Of a stretch of DNA of 43,333 nt, positions 30,761 through 39,696 are shown piece by piece; position 1 is the stretch's first letter; every line of letters begins with the position of its first letter. The notes beneath the pieces were generated by a model. It had not been told where the DNA came from, did not search any database, and saw only the letters and a program-made list of their open reading frames with translations. Both the position numbers and the translations under genes were made by a program. Source of the DNA: UBA9715 sp045629845. GTDB taxonomy: Bacteria; Actinomycetota; Coriobacteriia; Coriobacteriales; Eggerthellaceae. Location: the NCBI GenBank assembly GCA_045629845.1, contig JAZQRZ010000077.1:1-43333 (forward strand), read 5' to 3'.

Positions 30761-33472
30761 TTACTTCGCCAGAGCAGCTTGAGCTGCAGCCAAGCGAGCA
30801 ACCGGCACGCGATAAGGCGAGCAAGAAACATAGTTCAAGCCAACCTTGTGGAACTTCTTGATGGAATCAGGATCGCCACCATGTTCGCCGCAAACGCCCG
30901 TAACCAGGTTCGGGTTCGTACCACGACCACCCTTAACGGCGATATCAATCAGCTTCACAACGCCGTCGTCGACCGTAGCGAAGGGGTTAACCTTCATGAT
31001 GCCCAGAGCTTCGTAATCCTTGAAGAATTTACCTTCGACGTCGTCACGGCTGAAGCCGAACGTGGTCTGCGTAAGGTCGTTCGTACCGAAGGAGAAGAAG
31101 TCAGCCTTCTCTGCGATTTCGTCGGCTGTAACTGCAGCACGCGGAAGCTCGATCATGGTGCCAATTTCAATGAAGCTAAGATCGACGCCGTCGCGCTCTT
31201 CAACTTCCTTGATAGCCTTTTCAGCTTCTTCGCGGACATAGATAAGCTCGTTTTCCATGGATACGAGCGGAATCATAACTTCAGGCTTCGGATCGAAACC
31301 TTCCTTCAGAAGCTTTGCTGTTGCCGTAGCAATTGCACGAACCTGCATTGCAGACAGACCAGGCATAACGATACCCAGGCGGCAGCCACGCAGACCCAGC
31401 ATGGGGTTCATTTCTGCCATGTTTTCGGCAGCAGCAAGCAGACGCTTCGAAACAGGGTCATGTTCACCCTTGACAGCATCGACAGCTACCTTGATAGCCA
31501 GTTCCTGAGCAGAAGGCAGGAACTCATGCAGTGGCGGGTCGAGCAGGCGGATGATAACTGGCAGACCATCCATAGCCTTCAGCATTTCGTAGTAATCGCC
31601 CTGCTGAGCTTCATACAGCTTGTCGAGAGCAGCCTTATATTCGTCGCCGCCCTTTTCAGCGAGAATCATGTCAGCAACGATTTGCTTGCGGTCGCCCAAG
31701 AACATGTGCTCGGTACGGCAAAGACCAATACCCTGAGCGCCAAATTCACGCGAGAGCTTAGCATCGGCAGGGTTATCAGCATTAGCACGAACACCCAGCG
31801 TGCGGAATTCGTCAGCCCATTCAAGGATAGTATCAAGATCACCCGTAAGTTCGGGCTGAACCAAATCGACAGCGCCGAGAACAACGATACCAGTGGTACC
31901 GTCGAGCGAAATCATATCGCCTTCCTTGATAACAATATCGGTGCCAGCAACAGCAGCTTGCTTTGCAGCAGCATCAATCTTGAGAGCTTCAACGCCGCAC
32001 ACGCATGGAGCACCCATGCCACGAGCGATAACAGCAGCGTGAGAAGTCTTGCCACCGTGCGAAGTAAGAATACCTTCAGCAGCAATCATGCCAGCAAGGT
32101 CATCTGGCGTGGTTTCCCAACGAACCAGAACCGTCTTCTTGCCAACCTCAGCAGCTGCAACGGCAGCTTCAGCAGAGAAGACCGCAGCACCCACGGCGGC
32201 ACCAGGAGATGCATTCAGGCCGCGAGCGATAACGTCATACTTAGCGTTCTTATCGAACTGAGGATGAAGCAGCTGGTCGAGCTGTTCGGGCTGTACACGA
32301 CGAACAGCTTCTTCTTTTGTGATAAGGCCTTCTTTTTCCATGTCGATAGCAATCTTCAAAGCAGCAGCAGCGGTACGCTTACCGACGCGCGTCTGCAACA
32401 TGAAGAGTTTGCCCTGTTCGATGGTGAATTCGATATCCATCATGTCGCGGAAATGATTTTCCAGCAGAACAAAGATATCTTCGAGTTCCTGACCAGCAGT
32501 TTCAAGACCAGCAACATGCTTCAGTTCGGAAATCGGCGAGGTGTTGCGAATGCCAGCAACAACATCTTCGCCCTGAGCGTTAACCAGGTAGTCACCATAG
32601 AATTCCTTGGTGCCGTCAGCGGCGTTACGCGTAAAGGCAACGCCCGTAGCAGAAGTTTCACCCTTGTTACCAAAGACCATGCACTGAACGTTAACAGCTG
32701 TGCCCAGGTCGTCAGCAATCTTGTTCTGCTTACGATACAGCGTAGCACGCGGATTATTCCAAGAACCGAACACAGCTTCGATAGCAAGCTTCAGCTGAGC
32801 CATAGGATCCTGCGGGAACTGAACAGCACCATCGACAACCAGTTCAGGATATTCTTCAGCACTTACACTGTCGGTGAAAATACCCTTGAACGTAGAAACG
32901 AGTGCTTCGAGATCTGCTGCGTCGAGTTCGGTGTCTTCCTTAACACCCTTAGCATCCTTAGCAGCAGTAATAGCATGTTCAAACTTGTCGCCATCGATAC
33001 CCATAACAACGTTCGAAAACATCTGAATGAAACGACGATAGCTGTCCCAAGCAAAGCGGGGGTTTTCAGTCTGAGCAATAAGGCCATTGATTGAACGGTC
33101 GTTCAGACCAAGGTTAAGAACCGTATCCATCATGCCCGGCATGGACATAGGAGCACCAGAACGAACGGAAACAAGCAGCGGATCGGCATCGTCGCCAATC
33201 TTCTTGCCCATGCGCGCTTCAAGGTCGGCACGATATTCAGCAATTTCATCAAGTGCGCCCGCTGGCCAGGTGTTGTCAGCGTTTGCGTATTCCATACAAG
33301 TCTGGCAGGTGATGGTAAAACCAGGAGGCACCGGCAAACCAATATTTGCCATCTCGGCAAGGTTTGCACCTTTACCGCCGAGAATATACTTCATGTCTGT
33401 ATTGCCTTCGGTAACGTTGTTGCCCTGTGCGTCCTTTCCAAATTTATAGACGCGCTTGACTGCTTCAGCCAC
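30761..33472 (-). CDS. ppdK: Pyruvate phosphate dikinase
   Basis: Catalyses reversible conversion of pyruvate, ATP and phosphate to PEP, AMP and pyrophosphate. With the upstream GTG start it has 903 residues. An N-terminal ATP-grasp domain shows GGKGANLAEMANIGLPVPPG and PMSMPGMMDTVLNLGLND. The swivelling domain carries phospho-His in LTSHGGKTSHAAVIARGMG, with CVCG. The C-terminal barrel has GLCRTEHMF, GLRGCRLGI, FSFGTNDLTQTTFGFSRDD and GVCGEHGGDP. The start VAEAVKRVYKFG is preferred over an ATG 20 codons earlier, because GAGGAGGAG lies just before the GTG and the family begins there. In anaerobes this enzyme commonly supports pyrophosphate-linked glycolysis. Confidence 0.95.
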   Translation of the reverse strand: MAEAVKRVYKFGKDAQGNNVTEGNTDMKYILGGKGANLAEMANIGLPVPPGFTITCQTCMEYANADNTWPAGALDEIAEYRADLEARMGKKIGDDADPLLVSVRSGAPMSMPGMMDTVLNLGLNDRSINGLIAQTENPRFAWDSYRRFIQMFSNVVMGIDGDKFEHAITAAKDAKGVKEDTELDAADLEALVSTFKGIFTDSVSAEEYPELVVDGAVQFPQDPMAQLKLAIEAVFGSWNNPRATLYRKQNKIADDLGTAVNVQCMVFGNKGETSATGVAFTRNAADGTKEFYGDYLVNAQGEDVVAGIRNTSPISELKHVAGLETAGQELEDIFVLLENHFRDMMDIEFTIEQGKLFMLQTRVGKRTAAAALKIAIDMEKEGLITKEEAVRRVQPEQLDQLLHPQFDKNAKYDVIARGLNASPGAAVGAAVFSAEAAVAAAEVGKKTVLVRWETTPDDLAGMIAAEGILTSHGGKTSHAAVIARGMGAPCVCGVEALKIDAAAKQAAVAGTDIVIKEGDMISLDGTTGIVVLGAVDLVQPELTGDLDTILEWADEFRTLGVRANADNPADAKLSREFGAQGIGLCRTEHMFLGDRKQIVADMILAEKGGDEYKAALDKLYEAQQGDYYEMLKAMDGLPVIIRLLDPPLHEFLPSAQELAIKVAVDAVKGEHDPVSKRLLAAAENMAEMNPMLGLRGCRLGIVMPGLSAMQVRAIATATAKLLKEGFDPKPEVMIPLVSMENELIYVREEAEKAIKEVEERDGVDLSFIEIGTMIELPRAAVTADEIAEKADFFSFGTNDLTQTTFGFSRDDVEGKFFKDYEALGIMKVNPFATVDDGVVKLIDIAVKGGRGTNPNLVTGVCGEHGGDPDSIKKFHKVGLNYVSCSPYRVPVARLAAAQAALAK

Positions 33473-33569
33473 CTTCTCCTCCTCATAATTCCTGGTTCGC
33501 CTAAGCTTGAACCAAACGGTTTCAGACATCATCCGGATGCCTGTGCATAACGTTCAATATGGTAACGCA

Positions 33570-33603
33570 AATCAAGGCGAATGAATCACCATTCGCCTTG
33601 ATT
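33570..33603 (-). terminator. Hairpin after the DUF4956 gene
   Basis: A perfect 14-bp stem, aatcaaggcgaatg/cattcgccttgatt, encloses a six-base loop. It lies between the DUF4956 gene and ppdK. The - strand continues as TTGCGTT, a weak T tract, so termination is likely but may be incomplete. Confidence 0.6.
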
Positions 33604-33692
33604 TTCCGTGGACGGATACGCCCTTCACAATAACAATATCTTGTTATTCGGTCTTTCTTTTAGACAAAAACGTTGTGCTTTTAAATTACCTT

Positions 33693-34391
33693 TTATAAAG
33701 ACTCGCGTTTCAGCTGAGGAGTACCCAAAGTAATCTTCAGATTGCCATTTAAACAGCGGAGTTCATCAATCATGCGCTTTTCAAGACCCTCCCCCTTCAT
33801 GGCTATCTGGTATTCAAGCTGATACAAACTGCCCATATTGCTTGTTGAAACATTCAGCAATTCATAGGTGGCGGTGTAATTCGCCAGCACCTCGTCAAAA
33901 GCGCCTTCGAATTCCAGGTCTTCAGGAACCGTAATTTTAAGCGTCTTCTTCTTAGCAGATTCAGGCTGCTGCCCAAATGGAGTGCTGACATAAACCACGT
34001 TGAATATGCCTACCACGATTGTAAGAATAGCTGCCACACCGATATAGCCCATACCTGTTGCCAGACCAATAGCCATAGCAAGGAAAACGCTTCCGATATC
34101 TTTCGCCGTACCAGCAATCGAACGGAAGCGTACAAGACTAAATACGCCCATGACTGCAACACCTGCGCCGATATTGCCATTTACGAGCGTAATGACCATT
34201 TGCACAATAACTGGAAGCAGCGCAAGCGTTACAACAAAGTTCTTCGAGTAATTGTGCTTATACATATAAATGAAAGCACAAAGAAGACCTAAAACGATTG
34301 AAGCTAACGTGCACCACATTAAACCCGAGGCTGTAAGAATAGTTGTGCCTGATTCGCTTAATGTGAGCACTGACGAGAACAGTACGTCCAT
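33693..34391 (-). CDS. DUF4956 membrane protein
   Basis: A 232-residue protein with about four hydrophobic segments in its first 140 residues. A conserved cytoplasmic-loop motif GVFSLVRFRSIAGTAKDIGS (80-99) is followed by a soluble C-terminal domain of about 80 residues. This matches the DUF4956 family, which is often found next to VTC-domain polyphosphate-polymerase-like genes. The VTC gene here lies 2.3 kb away, across the two-component system. By analogy with eukaryotic VTC complexes, it may provide the membrane part of a synthesis-and-translocation unit; that is inference. A gaaaggga site precedes the start. Confidence 0.8.
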   Translation of the reverse strand: MDVLFSSVLTLSESGTTILTASGLMWCTLASIVLGLLCAFIYMYKHNYSKNFVVTLALLPVIVQMVITLVNGNIGAGVAVMGVFSLVRFRSIAGTAKDIGSVFLAMAIGLATGMGYIGVAAILTIVVGIFNVVYVSTPFGQQPESAKKKTLKITVPEDLEFEGAFDEVLANYTATYELLNVSTSNMGSLYQLEYQIAMKGEGLEKRMIDELRCLNGNLKITLGTPQLKRESL

Positions 34392-34465
34392 ATATCATCC
34401 CTTTCCATCCGTATTCACATCAATGCAAATACTAGGGATGAAACCTTAAGCTACTCTGAAAGGTA

Positions 34466-35806
34466 TTAGACAACAGGTAGCGTAACAGTAAACGTTGTCC
34501 CTGAAGAATCGCTAGTACAAACAATATCGCCTTCGTGTTCGCGAGCAATTTCTCGCGCAATAGCAAGCCCTAAACCGAAGCCGCCTTCACCCGAAGTACG
34601 CGCCTTATCGGTACGATAGAAACGATCAAAGATATGCGGAAGATCTTCAGCTGTAATAGTTGAACCCGTATTAGTAATTGCAAGCTTAGCGTAGGAGCCC
34701 TCTTTACTAAGCTTAACTTCAACAGTACCGTCTTCATCGACGTACTTTAAAGCGTTTTCAACGAGCGTCGAAGTCATCTTGCGCAATCGTTGACTATCGC
34801 CATTTACAGTAATTCCGTCAGCAATATCTTCCACGAATTGACACCCACGCTCGAATGCCACCGATTCAAATTGAAGCGTTACCCCATTAACAAAATCGCT
34901 GAAATCAAGCGGTTCAAGATGGATATCTGCACGCGATTCAACTTGTGCCAATTCAAGCATTTCATTCACAAGACCTTGCATGCTTTCAGCTTCAACTTGA
35001 GTGCTTTCAATCCATTGGCTTTGATTAGCAATGGTTTGTTCAGGATGCTTTAGCAGAATAGATGTATTAGCCAAGACAACCGTTAAAGGCGTTTTAAGTT
35101 CATGAGAAGCATCTGCAACAAATTGCCGTTGAGCGGTCCATGCCTCTTCTACTGGCCGCAACGCCCACTTGGAAAGCAAAAGTGAAATAATGAAGAAAAT
35201 GGCAAGAACAACAAGACTAGCAATAACCAAACTAATAGCCAACGATTGCCAACCTGCGGTATTAGCTGCATCAGCAAAAGCAACGTAAGTCACCTTGTCT
35301 GTCGTACGCTTTTCATACAACAACCCATATTCAGTAAGGCTTCCGTTTCCATCTTCAGCTTGAGTCATAATCTGGGCAACCGAATCTATAACGCTATCAT
35401 CAAGACTAGCGGTGGTAAAACCGGATACATCAGTCAAAGAGCCCGAAGAATCAAGCGAATACACCGCTACAGGGACAAGACTTCGCTCTTCAGCAGGACC
35501 ACCGATACGAGGACCATATTGGCGTGTTTCTACTTGCTGAAATTGAATGCTTTCTTGCGTTACCCCGTCTTCAGTTTTTCCCCATCGATACGCATTACCT
35601 GAAAAGAATTCGCTTTCAACAAAAGGGCCGCGTCTATCTTCGACACTAAAAATCGCCTGATCAAGCTGAACGGAAAGCGCTTGATCAACTTCGCTTACTG
35701 AGCGTTGATATTCAGAAACACAGATGCCAGAAAACACAAAGGCAAGCACCACAGCTACTGAAGCCATAACGATTGCCACAAATTTGATGCGAAGCTTTTT
35801 AAGCAT
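34466..35806 (-). CDS. Sensor histidine kinase
   Basis: A 446-residue membrane kinase. Segments 8-30 and 188-211 flank an extracytoplasmic sensor domain of about 155 residues. Phospho-acceptor His235 lies in DASHELKTPLTV. The ATPase domain shows the N box (LVENALKY, 348-355), G1 (NTGS) and G2 (GEGGFGLGLAIA, 406-417). No separate HAMP linker is obvious between the second segment and the kinase. It lies 43 bases after its response regulator and before the DUF4956 gene, so the three are probably co-transcribed. The stimulus is unknown; phosphate or envelope state would fit the polyphosphate context, by inference. Confidence 0.93.
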   Translation of the reverse strand: MLKKLRIKFVAIVMASVAVVLAFVFSGICVSEYQRSVSEVDQALSVQLDQAIFSVEDRRGPFVESEFFSGNAYRWGKTEDGVTQESIQFQQVETRQYGPRIGGPAEERSLVPVAVYSLDSSGSLTDVSGFTTASLDDSVIDSVAQIMTQAEDGNGSLTEYGLLYEKRTTDKVTYVAFADAANTAGWQSLAISLVIASLVVLAIFFIISLLLSKWALRPVEEAWTAQRQFVADASHELKTPLTVVLANTSILLKHPEQTIANQSQWIESTQVEAESMQGLVNEMLELAQVESRADIHLEPLDFSDFVNGVTLQFESVAFERGCQFVEDIADGITVNGDSQRLRKMTSTLVENALKYVDEDGTVEVKLSKEGSYAKLAITNTGSTITAEDLPHIFDRFYRTDKARTSGEGGFGLGLAIAREIAREHEGDIVCTSDSSGTTFTVTLPVV

Positions 35807-35849
35807 GAATGCCTTCCGCTCAATGAATCATGCGTTATTGCGATTCATT

Positions 35850-36524
35850 CTACGCTTCTTCTGTTAGGCGATAGCCAACCTTTCTAATTGTTTCAATTTG
35901 AGCTGTAGAACCAAGGAACTTAAGCTTCTTACGCAGGAATGAAATATACGCTTCAACGTTATTATCAACTGCACTTGACTCAATACCCCACACCTTTGAA
36001 ATTAGGGTATCTTTCGACACAATTTGATTGTGGTTACTCATCAAGATATTGATAAGAGCAAATTCTTTAAAAGACAGGTTAATTGACTTGGCGCCACACT
36101 TTAAATCGTGACTTTCAAGATTAAGCTCTAAATCAGCAAACGAAAGTGTTTCGAAAACCACCTGTCCCGTACGGCGCGTAAGTGCACGAAGATGAGCCAG
36201 AAGCTCTGCCGGAGAAAACGGCTTGGTCATGTAATCGTCAGCACCCGAATCAAGACCTTCAATCTTGTCAGGAATTTGCGCACGAGCCGTTAGCATAAGC
36301 ACGGGCGTATCGACACCTTTTCGACGGAGTTGCTTAGCTACCTCAAAGCCATCCATCTTCGGCAGCATGACATCAAGGATAACCACGTCGTAAATTCCTG
36401 ATTCAGCATAATCAAGCCCCGACTGGCCGTCGTGAACCATGTCAACTTGATACTGGTTATCTTCCAGTATCTTTCCAACAGCTTTTGCGAGCCTTACATC
36501 ATCTTCAACGATGAGGATTTGCAT
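35850..36524 (-). CDS. OmpR-family response regulator
   Basis: A 224-residue regulator. The receiver domain has acidic residues ED (7-9), phospho-acceptor Asp51 in VVILDVMLP and Lys101 in TKPFSP. The C-terminal winged helix includes LSFKEFALINILMSNHNQIV and IRKVGYRL. The start at MQILIVEDD has an AAAGGCGG site; a longer frame upstream lies in the promoter region. It is the first gene of an operon with the kinase and DUF4956 gene. Direct TTTCAG repeats lie just upstream of its -10 box, where an OmpR-type dimer would bind. Confidence 0.94.
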   Translation of the reverse strand: MQILIVEDDVRLAKAVGKILEDNQYQVDMVHDGQSGLDYAESGIYDVVILDVMLPKMDGFEVAKQLRRKGVDTPVLMLTARAQIPDKIEGLDSGADDYMTKPFSPAELLAHLRALTRRTGQVVFETLSFADLELNLESHDLKCGAKSINLSFKEFALINILMSNHNQIVSKDTLISKVWGIESSAVDNNVEAYISFLRKKLKFLGSTAQIETIRKVGYRLTEEA

Positions 36525-36552
36525 ACAATCCGCCTTTCCCGTGTCTGACTTC

Positions 36553-36584
36553 ATTCTACCGAAGAAACTGAAAGAGTCCTGAAA
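36553..36584 (-). promoter_or_regulatory. Probable response-regulator box and promoter
   Basis: On the - strand TTTCAG-gactc-TTTCAG (36568-36584) is an 11-bp-period direct repeat. Nine bases later comes a -10-like TAGAAT (36553-36558), with no -35 box. This matches OmpR/PhoB-type activator promoters, where tandem half-sites replace the -35 element. A further CTGAAAC copy on the - strand lies at 36620-36626, nearer the divergent VTC gene. Confidence 0.5.
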
Positions 36585-36678
36585 CGCAATACTTAAATAG
36601 AGCCTCACTTTTAGGTTGTTTCAGATTTCTTTAAGAAGCACTTCGTACGATTCGAGACACAAGAGAAAGGCGGCGATT

Positions 36679-37584
36679 ATGGCAACAGCAGCAGATACCT
36701 TTGAACGTAAAGAAAAGAAATACCTTATTACTATCGAACAGTGCGCCGCCATTAAGCAAGGACTGTTGGCTCATATGCATTTAGATGACTACGGTGCTAC
36801 CCGAATCGACAGTCTTTACCTTGATACTCCAAGTCGTGATCTAATTTGTCGCTCATTAGAAAAGCCGCTTTACAAGGAAAAACTGCGTATTCGTAGCTAT
36901 GGAGCTTTTTCGGAAGCTGAAACAGTTTTCGTTGAAATCAAAAAGAAGTACAAAGGCATTGTGTACAAGAGACGAGTTCGCATGAGTAGAGAAGGCGCTC
37001 GTGCCTATGTTCGAGGGTTAACATACGAAGATGCGCAGACATCCTTCCCTCTTGCTGATGGAACCGCTGAAAAGGAACTTACTCCTGGCAAGCAACAAAT
37101 AGCACGAGAGATTGATGCTTTCTTTAAGCGATATAACGGCCTTCAATCTTCAATGCTCATTAGCTGCTTGCGCGAGGCTTGGTGTCCAAATGATCCTGAT
37201 GACAATAATTGTGTCGACCGCATTACCTTTGACGAAGATATTTGCTACATCGACTTAATGGAAGAAACATCAGCCCAACGTCGCCATGTCACAGCTCCCG
37301 ACCAGGTTGTCATGGAAATCAAATGCGCTGGAGGTTACCCAACATGGCTCTGCTCGCTTCTTTCTTCAGTTGGAGCCTATCCTCGTTCCTTTTCTAAATA
37401 TGGAAACGCTTACAAACGCGTTCTAGCTGAACAAGGTAGTGTTCAGGTGCATACTTCAGATTCAGGAAAGCTATCGATTTATCGCATTCCTACAGCAAAA
37501 GAGCGCGCCGCCAAACTTGACGACACGCTCTTGCATCCTTCTGAAGGTTACACCCTCGAAGACATTATGCGGCAGGCTTCGTAG
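36679..37584 (+). CDS. VTC-domain (polyphosphate polymerase-like) protein
   Basis: A 301-residue soluble protein of the triphosphate-tunnel fold. Basic tunnel residues appear in order: FERKEKKYLI (8-17), KEKLRIRSYG, FVEIKKKYKGIVYKRRVRMS, RITFDED, QVVMEIKCAGGYPTWL and SFSKYGNAY. These match the VTC domain that in yeast Vtc4 polymerises polyphosphate from ATP. There is no SPX domain or membrane segment, as usual in bacteria. The start MATAAD has an aaaggcgg site and replaces a longer frame lacking one. It is divergent from a two-component system whose operon carries DUF4956, its usual partner. Confidence 0.85.
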   Translation: MATAADTFERKEKKYLITIEQCAAIKQGLLAHMHLDDYGATRIDSLYLDTPSRDLICRSLEKPLYKEKLRIRSYGAFSEAETVFVEIKKKYKGIVYKRRVRMSREGARAYVRGLTYEDAQTSFPLADGTAEKELTPGKQQIAREIDAFFKRYNGLQSSMLISCLREAWCPNDPDDNNCVDRITFDEDICYIDLMEETSAQRRHVTAPDQVVMEIKCAGGYPTWLCSLLSSVGAYPRSFSKYGNAYKRVLAEQGSVQVHTSDSGKLSIYRIPTAKERAAKLDDTLLHPSEGYTLEDIMRQAS

Positions 37585-37614
37585 AAGAACTTTGCTTCAA
37601 ACCTACTTAAGCTT

Positions 37615-39696
37615 TTATTTCTTTGCCATCTTTCCAAAGTCGGCAACATTAGCAAAGACAGCCACGAAACGATTAAGCAGCTTCAGGTTGTTTGCACGAA
37701 CCGCCTCATCTTCGTCCATAACCATAACGTTAGCAAAGAATTCATCGATAGGCGAACGAAGCGCAGCAAGTTCTGCCAAAGCAGCTTCGTAATCATCAGC
37801 CTGCAATGCCTTTGCAACAGAGCTTTCGGCCTGGGTAATAGCTGCTGAAAGAGCATGCGAATGCTCGGTAAGCAGAGCTTCGTCTACACCAGTACCCAGC
37901 TCAGCTTCACGCAGGTTATTTGCACGAGCATAAGCCGTCGCGAGATCATCGAAGGTATCCGAATCGTTCTTACGAGCACTTTCAAGAGCACATGCACGAG
38001 CCATGATAACCATGGGCTCTTCCACGCCTGCAGCAAGCACAGCTTCAATGGTATCGGCTGCAATGCCGGAATCACGCAACATAACCTTTGTACGCGTAAC
38101 GAAGAAATCGATAACCTCGGCACGAATGGCGCTGCAATCAAAGCTAAGCCCACCACGTGCATAAATATCAAGCGAAGCGTCGATTGCGCTAATAAGCGAA
38201 ATATCAAGACCGTCTTCAAGCATTGCAAGAATACCGATGGCGCTACGACGCAAAGCGAAGGGGTCGGACGAACCGGTGGGACCTTGACAAACTGCAAACA
38301 AGCCACAGATGGTATCAAGCTTATCGGCTGTAGCTACAACTTTGCCGACCATCGTAGCTGGCGTATCATCGCCTGCAAAACGAGGACGATAGTGATCTGC
38401 AATGGCGTCGGCCACCTGCTGAGTTTCGCCAGCAGCCTCTGCGTAATAGCGACCCATAATGCCCTGAACGCTGGTGAACTCGACAACAGCGCCCGTCACC
38501 AGGTCGGCCTTGCACAAGAATGCCGCGCGCTTAGCGTCTTCAGCATCTTGACCCGCAAGACCAGCATCCGCACTAAGCGACGTTGCCAATTCAACAATGC
38601 GATCAGTCTTAGCGCGCGTGGTACCCAACGATTCCTGGAAGACCACTTCATTAAGCTTTTCAACATAATCCTGAAGCGGCTTCTTCAGGTCTTCATCGTA
38701 GAAGAACTTCGCGTCATACAGACGAGCTGCAACTACACGCTGGTTGCCATCAACAATGTTGTCATGGAATTCCGGGTTACCATTCGACGTAATAAGGAAC
38801 TTATTCGAAAGCGAACCATCGGCATTAAACAGCGGGAAGTAACGCTGATGCACCAACATGGCGTCAACGGTTATTTCCTTCGGCACAGCCAAGAACAGTT
38901 CATCGAACTGACCAACCATAACCGTCGGGAATTCAGTCAAGTTGATAACTTCTTCCATGGTCTTTGCAGGAAGTTCAGCCACCAAGCCTGTTTCTGCTTC
39001 GATAGCCTTAACCTGTTCGCGAATCGAAGCTTCACGTTCAGCTTCACTTGGAACAACCTTAGCCCCGCGCAGTACATCGATAAGCGCATCTGCGCTTTCA
39101 ACGGTATGGGGACCAGGAGCCAAGAAACGATGACCACGCGTTGTGTTGCCGGCAGTTAAACCTGCAAATTCGACAGGAACAACGACATTGCCCAGCATAG
39201 CAAGCAGCCAACGTACCGGACGGCTAAACTGTTCGCGACGGCTACCCCAACGCTGCGACTTCGGCCAAGAAATAGCAGTAATAAGATTACCAAGTAATTC
39301 GGGCAACAAGGCAGCGACATCAAGCGACGGCGTTTCCTTTACGGCATACACGTATTCGGTGCCGTTTTCATCGCGACGCTGAAGCGTAGAAGGGTCAACA
39401 CCCTTGCCACGTGCAAAACCAATAGCAGCCTTGGTGGGTTCACCATTTTCATCAAACGCAATTTTTGCAGCAGGGCCACGGAATTCTTCAACAGCGGCTT
39501 CAGTAACCTCAGGAACATCCGCAACAAGAACAATCAAACGACGAGGTGTGCTGTACACCTTGATTTCGCCATGCGGAATCTTTGCGCCATCAAAAGCAGT
39601 TGCCGTTAAACCAGCCAGCTTTTCCGTTGCTGCATGCAAATCAAATGCGGGAAGTTCTTCAGTGCCGATTTCGAAGGCAAGCGTCTTATTCGCCAT
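37615..39696 (-). CDS. glyS: Glycyl-tRNA synthetase beta subunit
   Basis: A 693-residue beta subunit of the tetrameric bacterial enzyme, contributing tRNA recognition. It begins TLAFEIGTEELPAFDL and has the family blocks YSTPRRLIVLVADV, GFARGKGVDPSTL, ITAISWPKSQRWGSR, FSRPVRWLLAM and VHQRYFPLF. Later come FKVVATADKLDT-like and PFALRR segments. The start has an AAGGAGG site; a longer frame upstream overlaps glyQ. It overlaps the glyQ stop by 11 bases, so the two subunits are made in step. Use of glyQS instead of the single-chain enzyme typical of other Actinobacteria supports a Coriobacteriia origin. Confidence 0.96.
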   Translation of the reverse strand: MANKTLAFEIGTEELPAFDLHAATEKLAGLTATAFDGAKIPHGEIKVYSTPRRLIVLVADVPEVTEAAVEEFRGPAAKIAFDENGEPTKAAIGFARGKGVDPSTLQRRDENGTEYVYAVKETPSLDVAALLPELLGNLITAISWPKSQRWGSRREQFSRPVRWLLAMLGNVVVPVEFAGLTAGNTTRGHRFLAPGPHTVESADALIDVLRGAKVVPSEAEREASIREQVKAIEAETGLVAELPAKTMEEVINLTEFPTVMVGQFDELFLAVPKEITVDAMLVHQRYFPLFNADGSLSNKFLITSNGNPEFHDNIVDGNQRVVAARLYDAKFFYDEDLKKPLQDYVEKLNEVVFQESLGTTRAKTDRIVELATSLSADAGLAGQDAEDAKRAAFLCKADLVTGAVVEFTSVQGIMGRYYAEAAGETQQVADAIADHYRPRFAGDDTPATMVGKVVATADKLDTICGLFAVCQGPTGSSDPFALRRSAIGILAMLEDGLDISLISAIDASLDIYARGGLSFDCSAIRAEVIDFFVTRTKVMLRDSGIAADTIEAVLAAGVEEPMVIMARACALESARKNDSDTFDDLATAYARANNLREAELGTGVDEALLTEHSHALSAAITQAESSVAKALQADDYEAALAELAALRSPIDEFFANVMVMDEDEAVRANNLKLLNRFVAVFANVADFGKMAKK

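Noticed and set aside
30779..33094. 771-codon open frame on the + strand opposite ppdK
   Set aside because: It is an exact antisense of conserved ppdK, has no ribosome-binding site and no recognisable protein motif. Codon bias of ppdK keeps the opposite frame open.
37855..39159. 434-codon open frame on the + strand opposite glyS
   Set aside because: Antisense to a conserved essential gene, rich in Cys, His and Thr in a non-protein-like way, and without start signals.
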